Notes: generated by a model from the letters alone, not told the origin. Numbered from the stretch's first letter, positions 1-12,558 are shown. The stretch is DNA of 64,000 bases from Toxonevra muliebris (GCA_963691655.1 OY829327.1:59966079-60030078); one strand, 5' to 3'. Translations and numbers: made by a program.

Positions 1-3000
1 CTGTGAGATAAAATTCTTTCTTTTCCGTTCTTTGTAAATTTTTTTCCTGCACCCGTAGACATAAACACATCCCCTGCTTAAAGAGCGCATGAAAACAATA
101 TGACTTAGGGTTTATTTGAAAGGGCATGATTTAGCCTTTAATTCCTAATTTTCGAAGTTTCTAGCACGTCAGGGTTCAGCTTTACAATTTTTTAAAAATG
201 GCCAAAAACGGTATTTTTAGGGATTTCAGTCCTAATTTTTCTAAAACGTGACGTAATGCGAAGTTTCTGACCTCAGATTTATTTTCAGCATGAAAAATTA
301 ATGCTAGGAATCATATTATTCGCCAAACCCATGCATGGCAGTGTTATTGGATCAGCTTCAAAGTTTTTGGAGACAATCTTAAAATGTAATTAATTCTTTA
401 ACCCATTATTGCTCAGAGCACCCCGACTCGGAAGATCCCTTTTAATGCTGTGATTGCACGAATTTAGGGAATATATGCCAACTTCATCCGGGCTCCTCAT
501 AATTGATAATTCCCACTGATAATCATTTGAAAAAATTAGCCTCTGAATATTTTTAGCATTATTGGTCATTATTTTAACTTTGGGTAATGGAAAGTCAAGG
601 AGTTATTGAATTTATGTCCTTGACGTTAAAAAGTGCATTGGAATTCACATTGAATAATATTTATTTGAAAAAATTGAAATTGATTATTCAGTAAATTTTT
701 TGTAATTTTCGGCCATTTTTTTAGGTTAAGATTAAAAAAAACTCGGAAAGAACAATTCCTAAAGCTTCAAGGCATTTTTCCACTCTTGTCCCTTGACTGA
801 TAGGGTCCATCAAGTGCAACATCGTATCTAATTTATTTATTTAAACATCAGTTTCATAAAAATTATTTAAGAATATTTTCTTCGAATGAAAAAAAAACTA
901 GAGTTGAATGAAACATGCTCTAATTCTTTTAAATATACCGTTAGGGAGACAACTGTTCTAGGCTTGTAGTTGCCACAGTGTAGCAAATATAAATAGAAAA
1001 AAAATGATATGTTTAAAAATTTATAATTATAAAATGTATTTTTAAATTGTTTATAAAATGCGCGTATTCGAATGTCTACCACTGTATGAACATCCAACCG
1101 AGTGAACTAAAAAAGACCAACATTTTTTGTACCCAAGGTTCTAAAGAGTGAACAAGGGTAATCTCTATTATGTGAACAGTATTTTAATTTTAGCAATTTT
1201 TATTTTCAAGTCCGTTTTTGTTTGCTATTCAGTACATATAAAACTTTTTACGAAAATGTTCGGTTGCAGTAAACACTTAGGAAGTTTTAGATGTTTTCAA
1301 TAAAATCATTGTTTTGGCTGAAGAAAACTGTACAACTAATGAAATGTTGATGCTTCGTAAATGCAGAGAGCAAGCATTGCAAATAAAACACAACACAATT
1401 TTTCAATATTCAATAATTCATTTTAATTTAAACTCTGAAACTAAAGTTTTATGTTTGTATAATATGCAATGAATTTTTCAATAAAAATGTTTTTTATTCA
1501 TTAAAACACCAAAATTTGGAGATCTCATTTTCCGATTTTAGGTCCATATTGTGGGGCTAGATCTGAGCACTGTTTAATTTAAATGCACAACTTTTTTTTT
1601 TAAGTTGCAGCCAATTTGACACAGGCTTTTTAGTTTTTCAGTGTTATTTGCACACTTTTCCATTTTTTTTTTTTTTGGAGTAGTTAAGCGACATTTTTAT
1701 CTTCAAAAATAAAATCCGCCGAGGGTTGGCTGATTTAAGAAAGAATGCCCCATATATATTTACATATTCGAATATATGAACAATTCAGTTATATGAACTA
1801 TGCTTGTCTGATTTAGTTCACATAAGCGAGCTGGTACTGTATATATTTAGCTTCATTTAAGAAAAAAAATCATTTAATTATCTCTATTTGTTTCCGAGAT
1901 ATTAATAAATAAAAAATATACTACGCAATTTTACAAACCGCGATTATTTGCAAAATAAGTAAAATTTTTTTGAAATTTTTTTAGGGAGTAAGAAGTATTC
2001 GTACCTTAATCGAAAAACATCATTGTCCTAGAAATCCGAAACAAATTTTTTTCTGGTTGACTGTTCCACTTTTTTAGTTTGAAAGAGTACGCGAACGAAA
2101 ACTGATATGTCAAAATAGCTTTTAAAAAAAAAAGTTTTTAAATTATTTAAAAAGTAATGAGAAACTCAGGAATGCTCGAGGTTGATTGTTCGCTGATGAC
2201 TTTAATTCGGGTGCAATATGGTAAGCTTTAAAAATAAATGAGTAATTACCGATATGGAAACAATATTATATTAATTTTGCAGAAACAATTGCTGAAATTG
2301 AAATCGACCATATTAGAGTTGGATTTGTACTTTATCTTAAATTTAAACCAATTCCCAAACACAGTTTGGTTGACAAACAGCTTCCTTCTTTACTTGCTAT
2401 TCTTACTAGTAGAAATTTATCCAGCAAAAGTTTGGTGAAAACTATCACGGAGTGATTTCCAGTTAAAATATTAAAACTAGGAATGATTATTCTGTACGCG
2501 AACAGACCTATAGACGTTATATTTTTCTCTAACAAGAAACGGTTGAAGATAGGATTATTATTTTCGGTATCAGTAAGTTATTTGATATTGGCCATAAAAT
2601 TTCAATGATTTTTTTGTGAACAACGTGCGCCTACAAATATACAGATTGAAATTTAAATTTAAAAACCCGTCAAAACTGATAAAAATCTAATTTACCACGT
2701 AAGCAGTGAAATTGAAAATTTAGTTGTTTCACAAACAAATTCATAAAAAAAATAGGTTTTTCGGTCCTAAGTCCAGATTTTGAGGGTAAATTCAAAATTC
2801 TGAGTATACAGTTTTTTTCTACTTGGCTATACCTACAGTTTGAGCTATGCCTCGAGAAAAGTATATTTTCACTGCCACACAGTGTTATAATTCATCCAAT
2901 CTTGATCAGCTTGGGCTTAAAATGTTTGTAATTGAAATGCATTAAAAAAAGAAATGTTTCTGATTTTGACCTTTAATTAAAAATAAATTGAATTTAAAAT

Positions 3001-3999
3001 TGAAAATTTGAAAAAAATCTTGAAAAATGGCAATTTTTGAACTTTGAGGAACCATAACTCAGCCATTTGTTATTCGATCAAAACAAACAATATATCAACG
3101 AAAGGGTAATCAATTACCTTTCCACCGATATGCTGCTAATTTCGATAGAAGTTTGGACTCCACAAGGATTTGAGTGAAACCATACCCCGAATAACACAAA
3201 ATTATTGCTCGGCAAAAATTCTTTCCATAGAAAAAAAGAGCTGTTTTTGTGTTCAGGAGATCCCAATATATCCACCCAAACAGGTTTTTTTCTTGGTACT
3301 TTTCACGACTTGAAATTTGCAAACCAGTGTAATTATCATTGATGAAAATCCCATAAAATTTTCATATTTTAAATTTGTTAACAAAAAAACTAAAAACTGG
3401 AATTCCAATGACAAAAAAGTCGATTAACATGGCTAACCCAGAAAATTCCAACTAGGGAATTGATCTTGAGTACATACCCTTTCTATTCCTATGGTAAGCC
3501 CCTTGCCTGAAAAGTGCTGTCGCTCTGTATTATTAGTTAAGGAATAGAGAATACGAATAGCATAATCCAATGAGATTTTAATGTAAGTAAATGTATATAC
3601 TGTTAACTTGTTAAATACTAATTTCAGGAGTTTTCCTACATTTATATGTTGAAAATAGTAAATGTCGATTATTTAGCTTCTAATATTCAGCCACTTTTAT
3701 GTTATTACATGTATATATTTATCAATTTTCATAGCAATACATTGTCTACATACATATATAATTTGACTTACAAATTTAAAAAAATACTCAAAGATATTCT
3801 AACATTGAATTTTATCTGTTTCTTTGTAATTTTAGTTGAAAAATAAAATTTACATATTCTCCATATAAGAGAAGTCTCTTCATTCATTGGTAAAACAGTT
3901 TTGAAATTGCCTGTTTTGTTGTAAGTTGTTTCTGCCACATTCCCCACATAGCAAAGCACACTTCTAAAAGACATATACGTAGATATACATATATATAAG
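1..3999. other. AT-rich intergenic DNA upstream of the first zinc-finger gene
   Basis: I find no supportable gene here; the short open frames are low-complexity. Position 1800-1850 looks like the end of a pogo/Tc1-like element: it ends CTGGTACTG followed by TA, and it shares GTGAACTAA-type words in inverted order with about 1085-1110. Position 2740-2890 holds one copy of a dispersed repeat that recurs at 37770-37890 (inverted) and 39235-39385. The last 150 bases before 4000 should contain the promoter and 5' leader of the downstream gene, but I see no clear TATA box at a useful distance. Confidence 0.5.
2740..2890 (+). repeat. Dispersed repeat, copy 1 of 3
   Basis: The stretch from a 'cggtcctaagtccagatttt' word to 'cacacagtgttat' recurs with clear similarity on the opposite strand at 37770-37890 and on the same strand at 39235-39385. 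All copies end close to an ACACAGTGT/ACACTGTGT word, which suggests the terminal part of a TIR element. There is no coding content. Confidence 0.6.
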
Positions 4000-6900
4000 A
4001 TGTCGAAGAATGATCCGCCGCGGAATGCTCTGTCAGAACGACTTAATAATAATGAATTAATCGAACTTCTGCCGCATCTACAATTGGATGAACTGTTTCT
4101 TGTACATGTTAAGAAGGTAGGGGTTTGGGATCAAATGTTTGGTGTTACGTACAAAGCTAATACAAATGAGTTTAACAAAATCAGATGCAATATATGCCCA
4201 AGAAAATTGGAATTCAACAACTTCACAAGCCACTTGGGTACTGCATGTCATAAAAAAGCTCTGCTAGAAGTGGAACAGTTTTTCCATCCTTTTTACACAT
4301 ATGCAAAAACCTCTGAAAATCTAGCAAAAGGAGAAGCAGTTTCTCAGGAAGAATTACAAAATGGCATTGGTAAAGCACAAGCAGTACTAGCTAAAACGGA
4401 AGAGCTTAAGTTTTTGACAGCCAAGCGCATTGCAAAACATATAAAAGATTTGGAAGGAGAATCACCGGCTACAAAGCTTGAAGAGCAAATTTCTTCTTTA
4501 CTCTTACAAACGGATGTGAAGAAGCCCGAACACATATATGCCGATGTTTCGCTTCCGTTATTGGAATTGTTAAAGTTGGAATTTAGTGTAAAGGAGGGCG
4601 AATGGAATCATATGTTGACCACCGCAAACCCTCATCTGAGTGGCAAATACCTTTGCGAACTGTGCTCAAAAGCGTGCAGTGGTATAATAACAGTAAACTC
4701 ACACTTTAATGGATATATTCATAAATGTATGCAGCTGGATACATTGGGGGTGCGTCATCCAACTTATGGTCATCTCTCTAAAAATTGCACTTACCGTTAC
4801 GATGTGAAATATTCTTTGACTCTTAAAGCTGAGGGTAAAACATTGTTCACAAAGAAAGCAGAGGAAATTCTAGAATCTTCAAGGAAAGATTCATGTGATG
4901 TGGGTCAGTTAAAGGCAAATACACCCGCTCTTTCAAGTGAATCTATTAAAACCGAAAAAAATGAAGCTGCATTGGATGAAAAATCTGAACTGGATGAAGA
5001 GAAAAATGATGATGGTAAGAAAAATGTTAACGCACCCATTGAGCAGGTCGTGAACCCGCTCTCTTCAGCTGTTGCCAAAAAGATAAAAGCGTTAAGTGCG
5101 CAGAATAACGACAAGATAGACAACGAGGGCCTCATAGGAGTGGAATATGTGGTTAAGCTTATTAATGGTGAGGACGATCCTATGCCTATGTTTGAATGCT
5201 GCCTTTGTGAAGTTGTATTGAATGAGTCACGCATGCAAGGTCATCTAATCGGTAATAATCACCGTCTTAAGTACTGCGAAATGCACTATCCGGACACAAT
5301 AAAAAAGTACAAGGATGCTATCGGCCACATTAAGTATTTTGGGTACATTAATGTGATGGATTTTATATTACAGCGGCTTGCTTCTGCTATAGAAAAGCAC
5401 CACGGACGCAGTATTCCCTACGTTATTTCTTCAAAGACGTTCACTGAAATGCGCTCTGAAATAGTTTCTAGAGTGTACAGTTTTCGTCATGCTTGCCAGC
5501 AGCATGGGCCATCATTCTCCAACGCTATGTCAGCGGAGGAAGTTAAAGAGTTGGTAAAATCTAAAAAAGTGTTCCATCAAACAACAGTTCCTTTGTATCA
5601 TCGTGGTAGATTTACAACAATTCCAAAAGACAAGGTGTATCTGAATCAACGCACTCATGACATCAATTTTCGAAAAGAGAATCTGACTGAGGTATCTGAA
5701 TTAATTAGGGCTGGCCGGTCCAGGTCTCCTAGAGTTCGTTATGAATCAGCACATAAACAACGAACTCGATCGCGTTCCCGTTCTCCTGCGAGGCATGTTG
5801 TTAAAAGGGAACGGAAACGATTGCCAGAAGACAATGCTAAGCATGACATTTGGAAGATATATCGTGAAAAGATTTTAATTGCCGCGAGTGAGGTTGAGTC
5901 CATCTACATGGAATATAGAAAGAACCCTGAGAGCCATCCTCTTTATGATCAAGAATGGAACCGCTTTTGGCGACGACGGAAGGATGAGCTTGTGTCGCAG
6001 GGTTTGGACCACCGTTCTTATAACTATCAGCCGGAGTGGGTTCAATTTTTTAGACAGCGTCTTGAAGAACTCTTCGGTGAAGCGTTGCACAAGGCTAAAA
6101 TTGCTGTTCGCAAACGCTTGAATATACCTTTGGATGCTGAAGAAGATAGTAACCCGGATTCAAATAAGCTTCGAAAATCTTCTATACACCAGTTTTCTAA
6201 TTCACGATCACACTTGGATATCTCAGAAACTCGATCGAAAAGACATTGTCTCGATATAGATAATTTAGTTTCACAATGGAATTCGCAATCAAATTCGACA
6301 ATGCCATGGTCTCCAAATGATAACCAAAATCCAATGTGGACTGAATCATCTTGGAGACCAAATCCGTTGACTTACAATGCTGAATCAACTACTACAAAAC
6401 AGCAAATGGTGACACATGTGGCTGATGACAAACCCAATATTATTCATGTGCTGCGTCTAATTACTGCATTAGAAGATCACCTTGGCAGCTTGGGAAGTAA
6501 GATAATGGATCTTCTAACAAAGGCACTTGTTTTAGAGAAGAGATGCAGTAACAATCCAGCAGAATTAGAAAAGAAGGTTCTAACAGCGAGCAATTGTACA
6601 CTCTTAGAAACAGCAGTAGAGAAGTTGAAAGGTATATTATATGCTGGCCTCGTCGATGGCAGCAAAGTGCCGAGCTTTAATCGCATAATAGAATATACCG
6701 CAGGGCTATTAAAACATGCTGATGAAATGGGTTGGCGAACCGTTTCGGCCGATGAATCTGAAAATTTAAGCAGTAAAAATGAACTACAGAAACTTATTGA
6801 AGTAATGCAAAGTAAAAGATCTGGTGGAGGATCTTTGGCAAATCAAAAATCTTTGCCGGATACGTTGATGGAACTCATATCGTTCCAAAGAAAGAGAACG

Positions 6901-7530
6901 TCAAATGATAGAGAAATATGTAATAGTGATTCCAAACACCTGAACTTTTCTAACTTAACACCTCAAATGAATGAGAAAAGTGGAAACCATTCCCTTCCAC
7001 TCGATCGTTCTTCTTTTTCGGGCACAAACGATCATGATGGATTTAAGCAGAATAATCCTTATAATAATACAGCACGCATAAATATTAATGCGTTGGATCG
7101 ACAGAACTTACTGAATTTCAGTAGAAATCTTAATAGAAATCCATCTAATTTTGAGAACTCAGATAACATGAGGATCGGTAATGATGGTGGTAATAGTGTT
7201 GGCTGTAGTATGAACAACCGTAATGGAAGTGGTAGAAATAACTTCAACAACTTTGATTTCAATAACCGAACCAATGCCAATGTTATTGGAAATATGAATC
7301 CATCAAGGAATGTAATGGCATATGGAAGTGGCGATGGATCTAATTCCTCACGTCCGAACAACTACACTCAAAATACAAATGCAGATCGAACTCAACATGC
7401 ATTTGGACAGTCGTTCGGCAATGGAAATAACAATTGGGGCAGATTTTCTAGTAACAACCAGCAATGGACACCTATTCAACAACAGCCCAATCAATACAAT
7501 AAATTTGGAAATGGAAATATGAGAAATTAA
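4000..7530 (+). CDS. Intronless U1/matrin-like C2H2 zinc-finger protein with SR region (paralogue A)
   Basis: This is a 1176-aa open frame without introns. Three C2H2 fingers of U1/matrin-like spacing (C-x2-C-x11/12-H-x5-H) are visible: C63/C66/H78/H84, C219/C222/H235/H241 and C400/C403/H415/H421, the last inside a block beginning [11 protein letters not shown]. An Arg/Ser stretch (about 572-605, RSRSP repeats) precedes a conserved helical block from H615 (HDIWKIYREK...) to about 695. A second conserved block (about 815-900) contains LEDHLGSLGSKIMDLLTKAL, and the tail from about 1020 is Asn/Gly-rich and disordered. Finger type, SR run and low-complexity tail point to a nuclear RNA- or DNA-binding protein, perhaps in pre-mRNA processing or chromatin; that role is inference. 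The start is the first ATG, and its N-terminus matches the paralogue at 18913 (ERLNNNE motif in both). A polyadenylation signal AATAAA lies at 7581. I cannot name an orthologue with certainty. Confidence 0.9.
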   Translation: MSKNDPPRNALSERLNNNELIELLPHLQLDELFLVHVKKVGVWDQMFGVTYKANTNEFNKIRCNICPRKLEFNNFTSHLGTACHKKALLEVEQFFHPFYTYAKTSENLAKGEAVSQEELQNGIGKAQAVLAKTEELKFLTAKRIAKHIKDLEGESPATKLEEQISSLLLQTDVKKPEHIYADVSLPLLELLKLEFSVKEGEWNHMLTTANPHLSGKYLCELCSKACSGIITVNSHFNGYIHKCMQLDTLGVRHPTYGHLSKNCTYRYDVKYSLTLKAEGKTLFTKKAEEILESSRKDSCDVGQLKANTPALSSESIKTEKNEAALDEKSELDEEKNDDGKKNVNAPIEQVVNPLSSAVAKKIKALSAQNNDKIDNEGLIGVEYVVKLINGEDDPMPMFECCLCEVVLNESRMQGHLIGNNHRLKYCEMHYPDTIKKYKDAIGHIKYFGYINVMDFILQRLASAIEKHHGRSIPYVISSKTFTEMRSEIVSRVYSFRHACQQHGPSFSNAMSAEEVKELVKSKKVFHQTTVPLYHRGRFTTIPKDKVYLNQRTHDINFRKENLTEVSELIRAGRSRSPRVRYESAHKQRTRSRSRSPARHVVKRERKRLPEDNAKHDIWKIYREKILIAASEVESIYMEYRKNPESHPLYDQEWNRFWRRRKDELVSQGLDHRSYNYQPEWVQFFRQRLEELFGEALHKAKIAVRKRLNIPLDAEEDSNPDSNKLRKSSIHQFSNSRSHLDISETRSKRHCLDIDNLVSQWNSQSNSTMPWSPNDNQNPMWTESSWRPNPLTYNAESTTTKQQMVTHVADDKPNIIHVLRLITALEDHLGSLGSKIMDLLTKALVLEKRCSNNPAELEKKVLTASNCTLLETAVEKLKGILYAGLVDGSKVPSFNRIIEYTAGLLKHADEMGWRTVSADESENLSSKNELQKLIEVMQSKRSGGGSLANQKSLPDTLMELISFQRKRTSNDREICNSDSKHLNFSNLTPQMNEKSGNHSLPLDRSSFSGTNDHDGFKQNNPYNNTARININALDRQNLLNFSRNLNRNPSNFENSDNMRIGNDGGNSVGCSMNNRNGSGRNNFNNFDFNNRTNANVIGNMNPSRNVMAYGSGDGSNSSRPNNYTQNTNADRTQHAFGQSFGNGNNNWGRFSSNNQQWTPIQQQPNQYNKFGNGNMRN

Positions 7531-7580
7531 TTCCAAAATTAATTGTTTTACTTACCTACTTTGAAATATTCGCTTATAAT

Positions 7581-7586
7581 AATAAA
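7581..7586 (+). terminator. Polyadenylation signal of the first zinc-finger gene
   Basis: A canonical AATAAA lies 51 bases after the stop codon at 7530 and fits a short 3' UTR. No experimental cleavage site can be read from the sequence. Confidence 0.6.
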
Positions 7587-7599
7587 CAATGAAACTGAA

Positions 7600-10190
7600 A
7601 ATATTCTGATGGTTTGCTTTCAGTTACATGAGAATGGCAAGTAAATATTCTGGATTGACCTTATACATAACTTATACTTAAGTAAAAATTAAAAAAAAAA
7701 TATAAGTACAAGTGCTTCTTTGAAAAAACGAGATCTTGACGCGGGAAGTTTATTATTTTTAAATGAAAAATCCGTTGCTCTAGCATATTACTGCTCTGAA
7801 TATTTTTAAGCATATTAACCCTTTGACGCCCGAATTTTTTTTTGAAATTATGGTTACTTGGATCTTCCACAATCTTGAAACGTGAAGAGTACCTAACAGA
7901 ACCGAATGCATATAGCGTTAATAGTAAAATTTGTTAAACACTTTATGGCACAAAAAAATGAATGTTGCATATACACGACATTGGGTATGAAAGAGTTTTT
8001 TCTTAAAACACAATTGCTGAATATTTAATTTTACCAGAATTAAATTTTATTTGATCTAAAGAATTTCGATAATCTGTTTGAATTCCGAATCGTTACTTTA
8101 AGGTGGGATTACAGTTCAAGTGAAAAAACCACAATTTTTAAGAATTTTTTTTGAAGGTATATCACATTTTGAAGTCGGGGTTTTTTTTTTTTTTTTTTTG
8201 TAAGGTTATTTAGGTTCTCAAAAACACAAAAATTTTTGTTTTTGCAATTTAGATTTAAATTATAGAGAACAAAAGTCGACTCTTAAAAAAAGTAGCTTTC
8301 TCCCACAGGAATCAACCCCTTTTTTTTTAAATCGTAAAAAAATAAATTTACAGACTTCACAAAAAAAAAAAAAGAAATGAAAAAAACACTCCCGTTTTTC
8401 GGATAATTTTCCTCTGGGAATTTTTTTTTTATTAAAAGAATTAAAAGAAAAGAAAAATGTTTGCAAAGCCTAAGTTATCTAACAAAAAACCTGACTTTAA
8501 TATTAGTATTAAAATAACTTATAAAATAACTTGATTGATTTAAAATCAATAGGGATTAATAAATTTGTATGTAAAAAGAATAAATCTGATCTCAAAACCT
8601 AAAACAATTCAATGGGCGTGGTTGAATGCCTAAAAGTATTTGTTGTTGAATAAACTTCATAAAGGTTATCATAAAGTGTAGCAACAAAAAACTATTAATG
8701 AATTTTGATGAAGGCTGTCTAGAAACACGCTTGAGAACTTGAAGGTTAAGTCACTTAGTAATTCTTATCTAATATCAGATAGGTAAATGCGTCCTGATTT
8801 CTTGTAATAATGGTTGAAAAACTTGTACAATTCCCATTCATATGTTACTTGAATGGAATAGGTATCACAATTGTTTGACGGTTAATCCAATAAAGTTATA
8901 ATAAACTGAAATATTCTTACACAGGAAGATTAATATAAATTACTTAAGTCATCACGAATTAAAAAAAAAAGATTTCCAATTGTTTTATAACGCCACAACA
9001 TCATCTAAACATTTTATAGCAAGCCCATTTATAAAAATATGCAAAATTTGACCAATCAGAGGATGAAAAAAAAAATTATTTAAATGAACAAAAATTAATT
9101 ATTTGTTTGATTGTGATATTTCTAATTTTTAGTCGGCTGCGAAAACGATTCAATGGGTGTAAACGCTAAAACTGCCTAATAAACAATTTTGCCAATTTAG
9201 AGTAAATTGGAATATAATTTAAGGAGTATTTCAGATAAAAGCTGGCCGGCAAAAAGACACACAAAAAACCAATACGAAAAACGAAGCAATCATTTGGATG
9301 AATTTTAATTTTTTATTGCTTAATTACAAGTTTAAATACAAAATTAAATTAATTTTAACGCCAAAATAATCGCACTTTTAAGTTTACACTGTTTTAAAAC
9401 ATTGAATAACCTATTTTGATTGATTTGGGTTATATTCGCCACATATTGCGGAACAGAGGCATGTTTTATAGCAGTAAAATCTGTGATATGAGCCTAGATT
9501 TCATTTCAGCCCAATATCATTTAATAGGACACAGCTCCGAAGAATTTGGTGCATTGGTGTCTCTGGTCACCACTTTCAGGCCAAAACATAACCGGTACAT
9601 AGTGTGTTCACGTTTAAACGTTTTTAACCGTTAAATTACCGGGTTTTACTCTTTTAACGTAATTTACTTCGAACAATATTCAAAAATTCAATGAAATAGT
9701 CCAAAATATTAAGCACTCCTTAGGTATATTGTGTACGTGATTCGGAATTATTGGTACAAAGTTTTTGCTTTATTTGAGCTTTTTTTTTAAGTCACGTCAG
9801 CTTTGAAACTAAATTCGGTTATTCGGCCCACTATTCAAGGCAAGAATAGCCAAATTAAAAAGAAACAGCGCAGAAAAGTCTACTCATCTAGATGAACACA
9901 AAGGAATAATATATTCTACTCCCGCTAAAGCAATGAATTTTACAACGATGAATGCAATGCTTTGATCAATAAAAAAAATTGAAAAACTACCGATGCCAAT
10001 ATTTTAAATATTATATTTATACATATTTTAGATACTTCATATTGCATTGTCTTCCAGTTCTGAACTATATTTAAAATTTCAAGTCTCTAGCTCATCATTA
10101 AAATCGATTGCAAAATTCGTACCGAACAGACTGACAGACAGACACCATTGAAAGCGAATTTATATAAACGTGGTAAAATCAGATAATATA
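7600..10190. other. AT-rich intergenic DNA, no gene seen
   Basis: The stretch holds poly-A and poly-T runs (for example about 8178-8200), short ORFs of biased composition, and no recognisable domain. The 72-aa frame at 9416-9634 has more balanced composition than its surroundings, but I recognise nothing in it. A run of GACAGACAGACAC-type sequence at about 10130-10143 is simple-sequence DNA of a kind common in fly intergenic regions. Confidence 0.5.
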
Positions 10191-10192
10191 TT

Positions 10193-10373
10193 CAGGTTCC
10201 AAGATGACCTCGAAAGTTCTGAAATTTTGGCTATAAATTTTTCAGCCAAATTTTTTTTTTTTTTCAAATTTCACAGCTCCATAATGGCTCCTAACAAATA
10301 CAATTTGGTAAAATTTGTTGGCTGAAAAATATTGTCGAAATTTCGCAACTTTTGAAGCCACTTTTGGAACCTG
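10193..10373. mobile_element. 181-bp palindromic MITE
   Basis: It begins CAGGTTCCAAGATG and ends with the inverted partner (TTTTGGAACCTG). The two arms of about 55 bases both contain TTTTTCAGCCAA-type sequence near the middle. Flanking sequence (ataatatt / cagatatt) gives at best an imperfect 8-base duplication. There is no coding capacity. Its class is not certain; hAT-like is possible from the CAG ends. Confidence 0.65.
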
Positions 10374-10495
10374 CAGATATTCAGCTATGTTCTGAATTTC
10401 ACTTTCGAGTCAAATTAAAATCGAAAAAGTGAAATTCATATTACTGCAATTTCAATTTCACTCAAAATTGAAATTTAGAGCATGGCTGATTACAC

Positions 10496-12335
10496 GGTGC
10501 AATAGTAAAAAATATCTGGGAAGTGATACTATTTTTCTTGTAGGCCTTGTCGAGTAAAGCAAAAGTCTGTATGTGAAATTTTCCAAACAACCCCAAAATC
10601 TTGATTTACCGTTAAAAAACCGGTTTTGCGTACCTTTGCGCACTTATAAGCCTGTAACTTTATGGATTATCAACTGAATATCAGATCAGTTTCTTACCGG
10701 TTTTAGAAAAAAGAAACTTTGACCTTTCGAATGATATATATTTTATTTAAGAAAACTTGAGAAACTTGTGTGTATTTGTCCAGCAAACACAATTTTTTTT
10801 CACTTTTTTCGTCTTTTCTCAACTTTGGCGATGTTTCTACACACTATTTTATAAAGAAACCATACTACTTGTAAATTTATTCAAAAAATAAACCCTTATG
10901 AAAACAAAATTTTTAAAAAATAAAATTTTTGGCCATTCTAATCAAAAATGTTTGCTTGACCATGATTTTTTTTTTAATTCAACATCATCAATTTCTCCAT
11001 GAAGTGACCAAAAATATTCTGAAATCATTTTTGTTTTATTTTTTCCTTCGAAGAGCTTTTCAATTATAACCATTTCTTGGTGTAAATATTCGCCTTGTTC
11101 ATCGTTGAGCTAGCCCAGGTTATATGGGAAGAAGTTCAAATACGAATGCAGGAAATTAATTTTTATGGCCATGTTACAGCCCATTTTGCCATACGCAATT
11201 AAAAATTCATTAACAACCGTGACATAGTCGTCGCTTCTGTGATTACCAAGGAAATTATCGCATAGCGTATCTTTGCTTAGTTAAAGCTGAGGATGTTATC
11301 CTACCACCACTGCATCTAAAGTTGGACTACATGAAACAATTTCTAAAAAAAAGTTGGATACGGCGTCGTATTTTGCCATCTTAAAGCGGTGTTCCCAAAA
11401 CTAACTGAAGCCATAATAAAAGAAGGTATTAATTTATTTGTTTCCAAGTCTAGTACTTTTTTCATCGTGCTTATCTCTTTTGATGAATTTTCGGATATTT
11501 CCATTGGACCTCAAATTCGTAAAATTATGAGCGATGTAAACTTTATGAACAAGCTCAGTTCTGTTGAAGAACGTGCATAGAAGAGTTTTGTTGCGCTATG
11601 CGATAATTTCCTTGGTAATCACAGAAGCGACAGAAGTGAAAAATCCAATCCATAAAAATCTATATCCTGCTTTCGCATTTGGACTTCTCAGATAACCTGG
11701 GCCAGTTCAACGATGAACATAACGAACATTTTCACCAAGAATGGCTACAATTGAAAAGCGCTTCGATGGAAAAAAAAAACGAGAAACTGATGATGCTGAA
11801 TTAAAGAAAACACCACGGTCAAGCAAACATTTTTGAGTTAAATGGCCAAAAATTGTATTTTTTTTTAAATTTTGTTTTCATAAAAAGTTTAATAACTCAG
11901 TCAATTACTTACCGATTTTTAAAAACAAATATGCATTGTATTCGTTATTAAACATATTTTTTACTTAATTCACAAGAAGTATGGTTTTTTTTTATGAAAT
12001 AGTGTGTAGCCAAAGTTGAGAAAAGGCGAAAAAAGTGAAAAAAATTGCGTTTGCTGGACAAATACAAGTTTCTCAAGTTTTCTTAAATAAAATATATATC
12101 ATTCGAAAGGTCTAAGTTTCTTTTTTCTAAAACCGGTAAGAAACTGATCTGATAATCTGTTGATAATCCACTAAGTTACAGGCTTATAAGTGCGCAAAGG
12201 TACGCAAACCCGGTTTTTTAACGGTAAATCAAGATTTTGGGGTTGTTTGGATAATTTCACATACAGACTCTTATTTTACTCGACAAGACCTATGAGAAAA
12301 ATAGTATCACTCCCCAGGTATTTCTACTATACTAA
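10496..12335. mobile_element. Foldback structure with about 750-bp inverted arms
   Basis: The arm at 10496-11266 reappears inverted at about 11593-12335. For example, 10540-10650 (CCCCAAAATCTTGATTTACC on the + strand) is the reverse complement of 12190-12245, and 11050-11160 matches 11650-11770 inverted. The loop is about 326 bases. The arms are diverged (roughly 80-90 percent by eye), and the right arm lacks about 50 bases near its inner edge. The arms carry an ORF remnant described separately. Confidence 0.8.
11389..11880 (+). pseudogene. ORF remnant of an unclassified transposon family
   Basis: Reading + from the loop into the right arm gives fragments GPQIRKIMSDVNFMNKLSSV, then a stop, then KSFVALCDNFLGNH. 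Further on, with frame changes, there is a piece resembling LNDEQGEYLHQE. The left arm encodes the same tail on the minus strand (SYLNFFPYNLG, one stop, LNDEQGEYLHQE, 11050-11210). Similar strings (FPxNLGxxSDEQGExFHQDI) recur in many uncharacterised arthropod predicted proteins that I regard as transposon-derived; that recall is from memory. The frame is broken by stops and shifts, so this is a dead copy. Confidence 0.55.
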
Positions 12336-12558
12336 ATTTTTTAACACTGTTATCAGATTTCAAAAATTGTTTTTTGAAATCGTCTATATAAGTAGAAAGT
12401 TTTCTGTGTTGTTACATTTTAATTCGACTATTCTTGCCTATTTATCGTGCCCCAAAAATGTTCTCCTATTCGATCGCTTTTGTAAGTCACTATACCTGTC
12501 TGTGGACACTAAAAATGAGTAGCTGTTTTGTTTTATATATATGTTGATGTAGGATAAC

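Noticed and set aside
4905..5234. 109-aa Ser/Phe-rich minus-strand ORF
   Set aside because: It is the antisense of the acidic/Lys-rich coding part of the first zinc-finger gene.
10119..10145. GACAGACAGACAC stretch as a regulatory site
   Set aside because: It is short simple-sequence DNA of a kind common in fly intergenic regions, with nothing next to it to suggest function.
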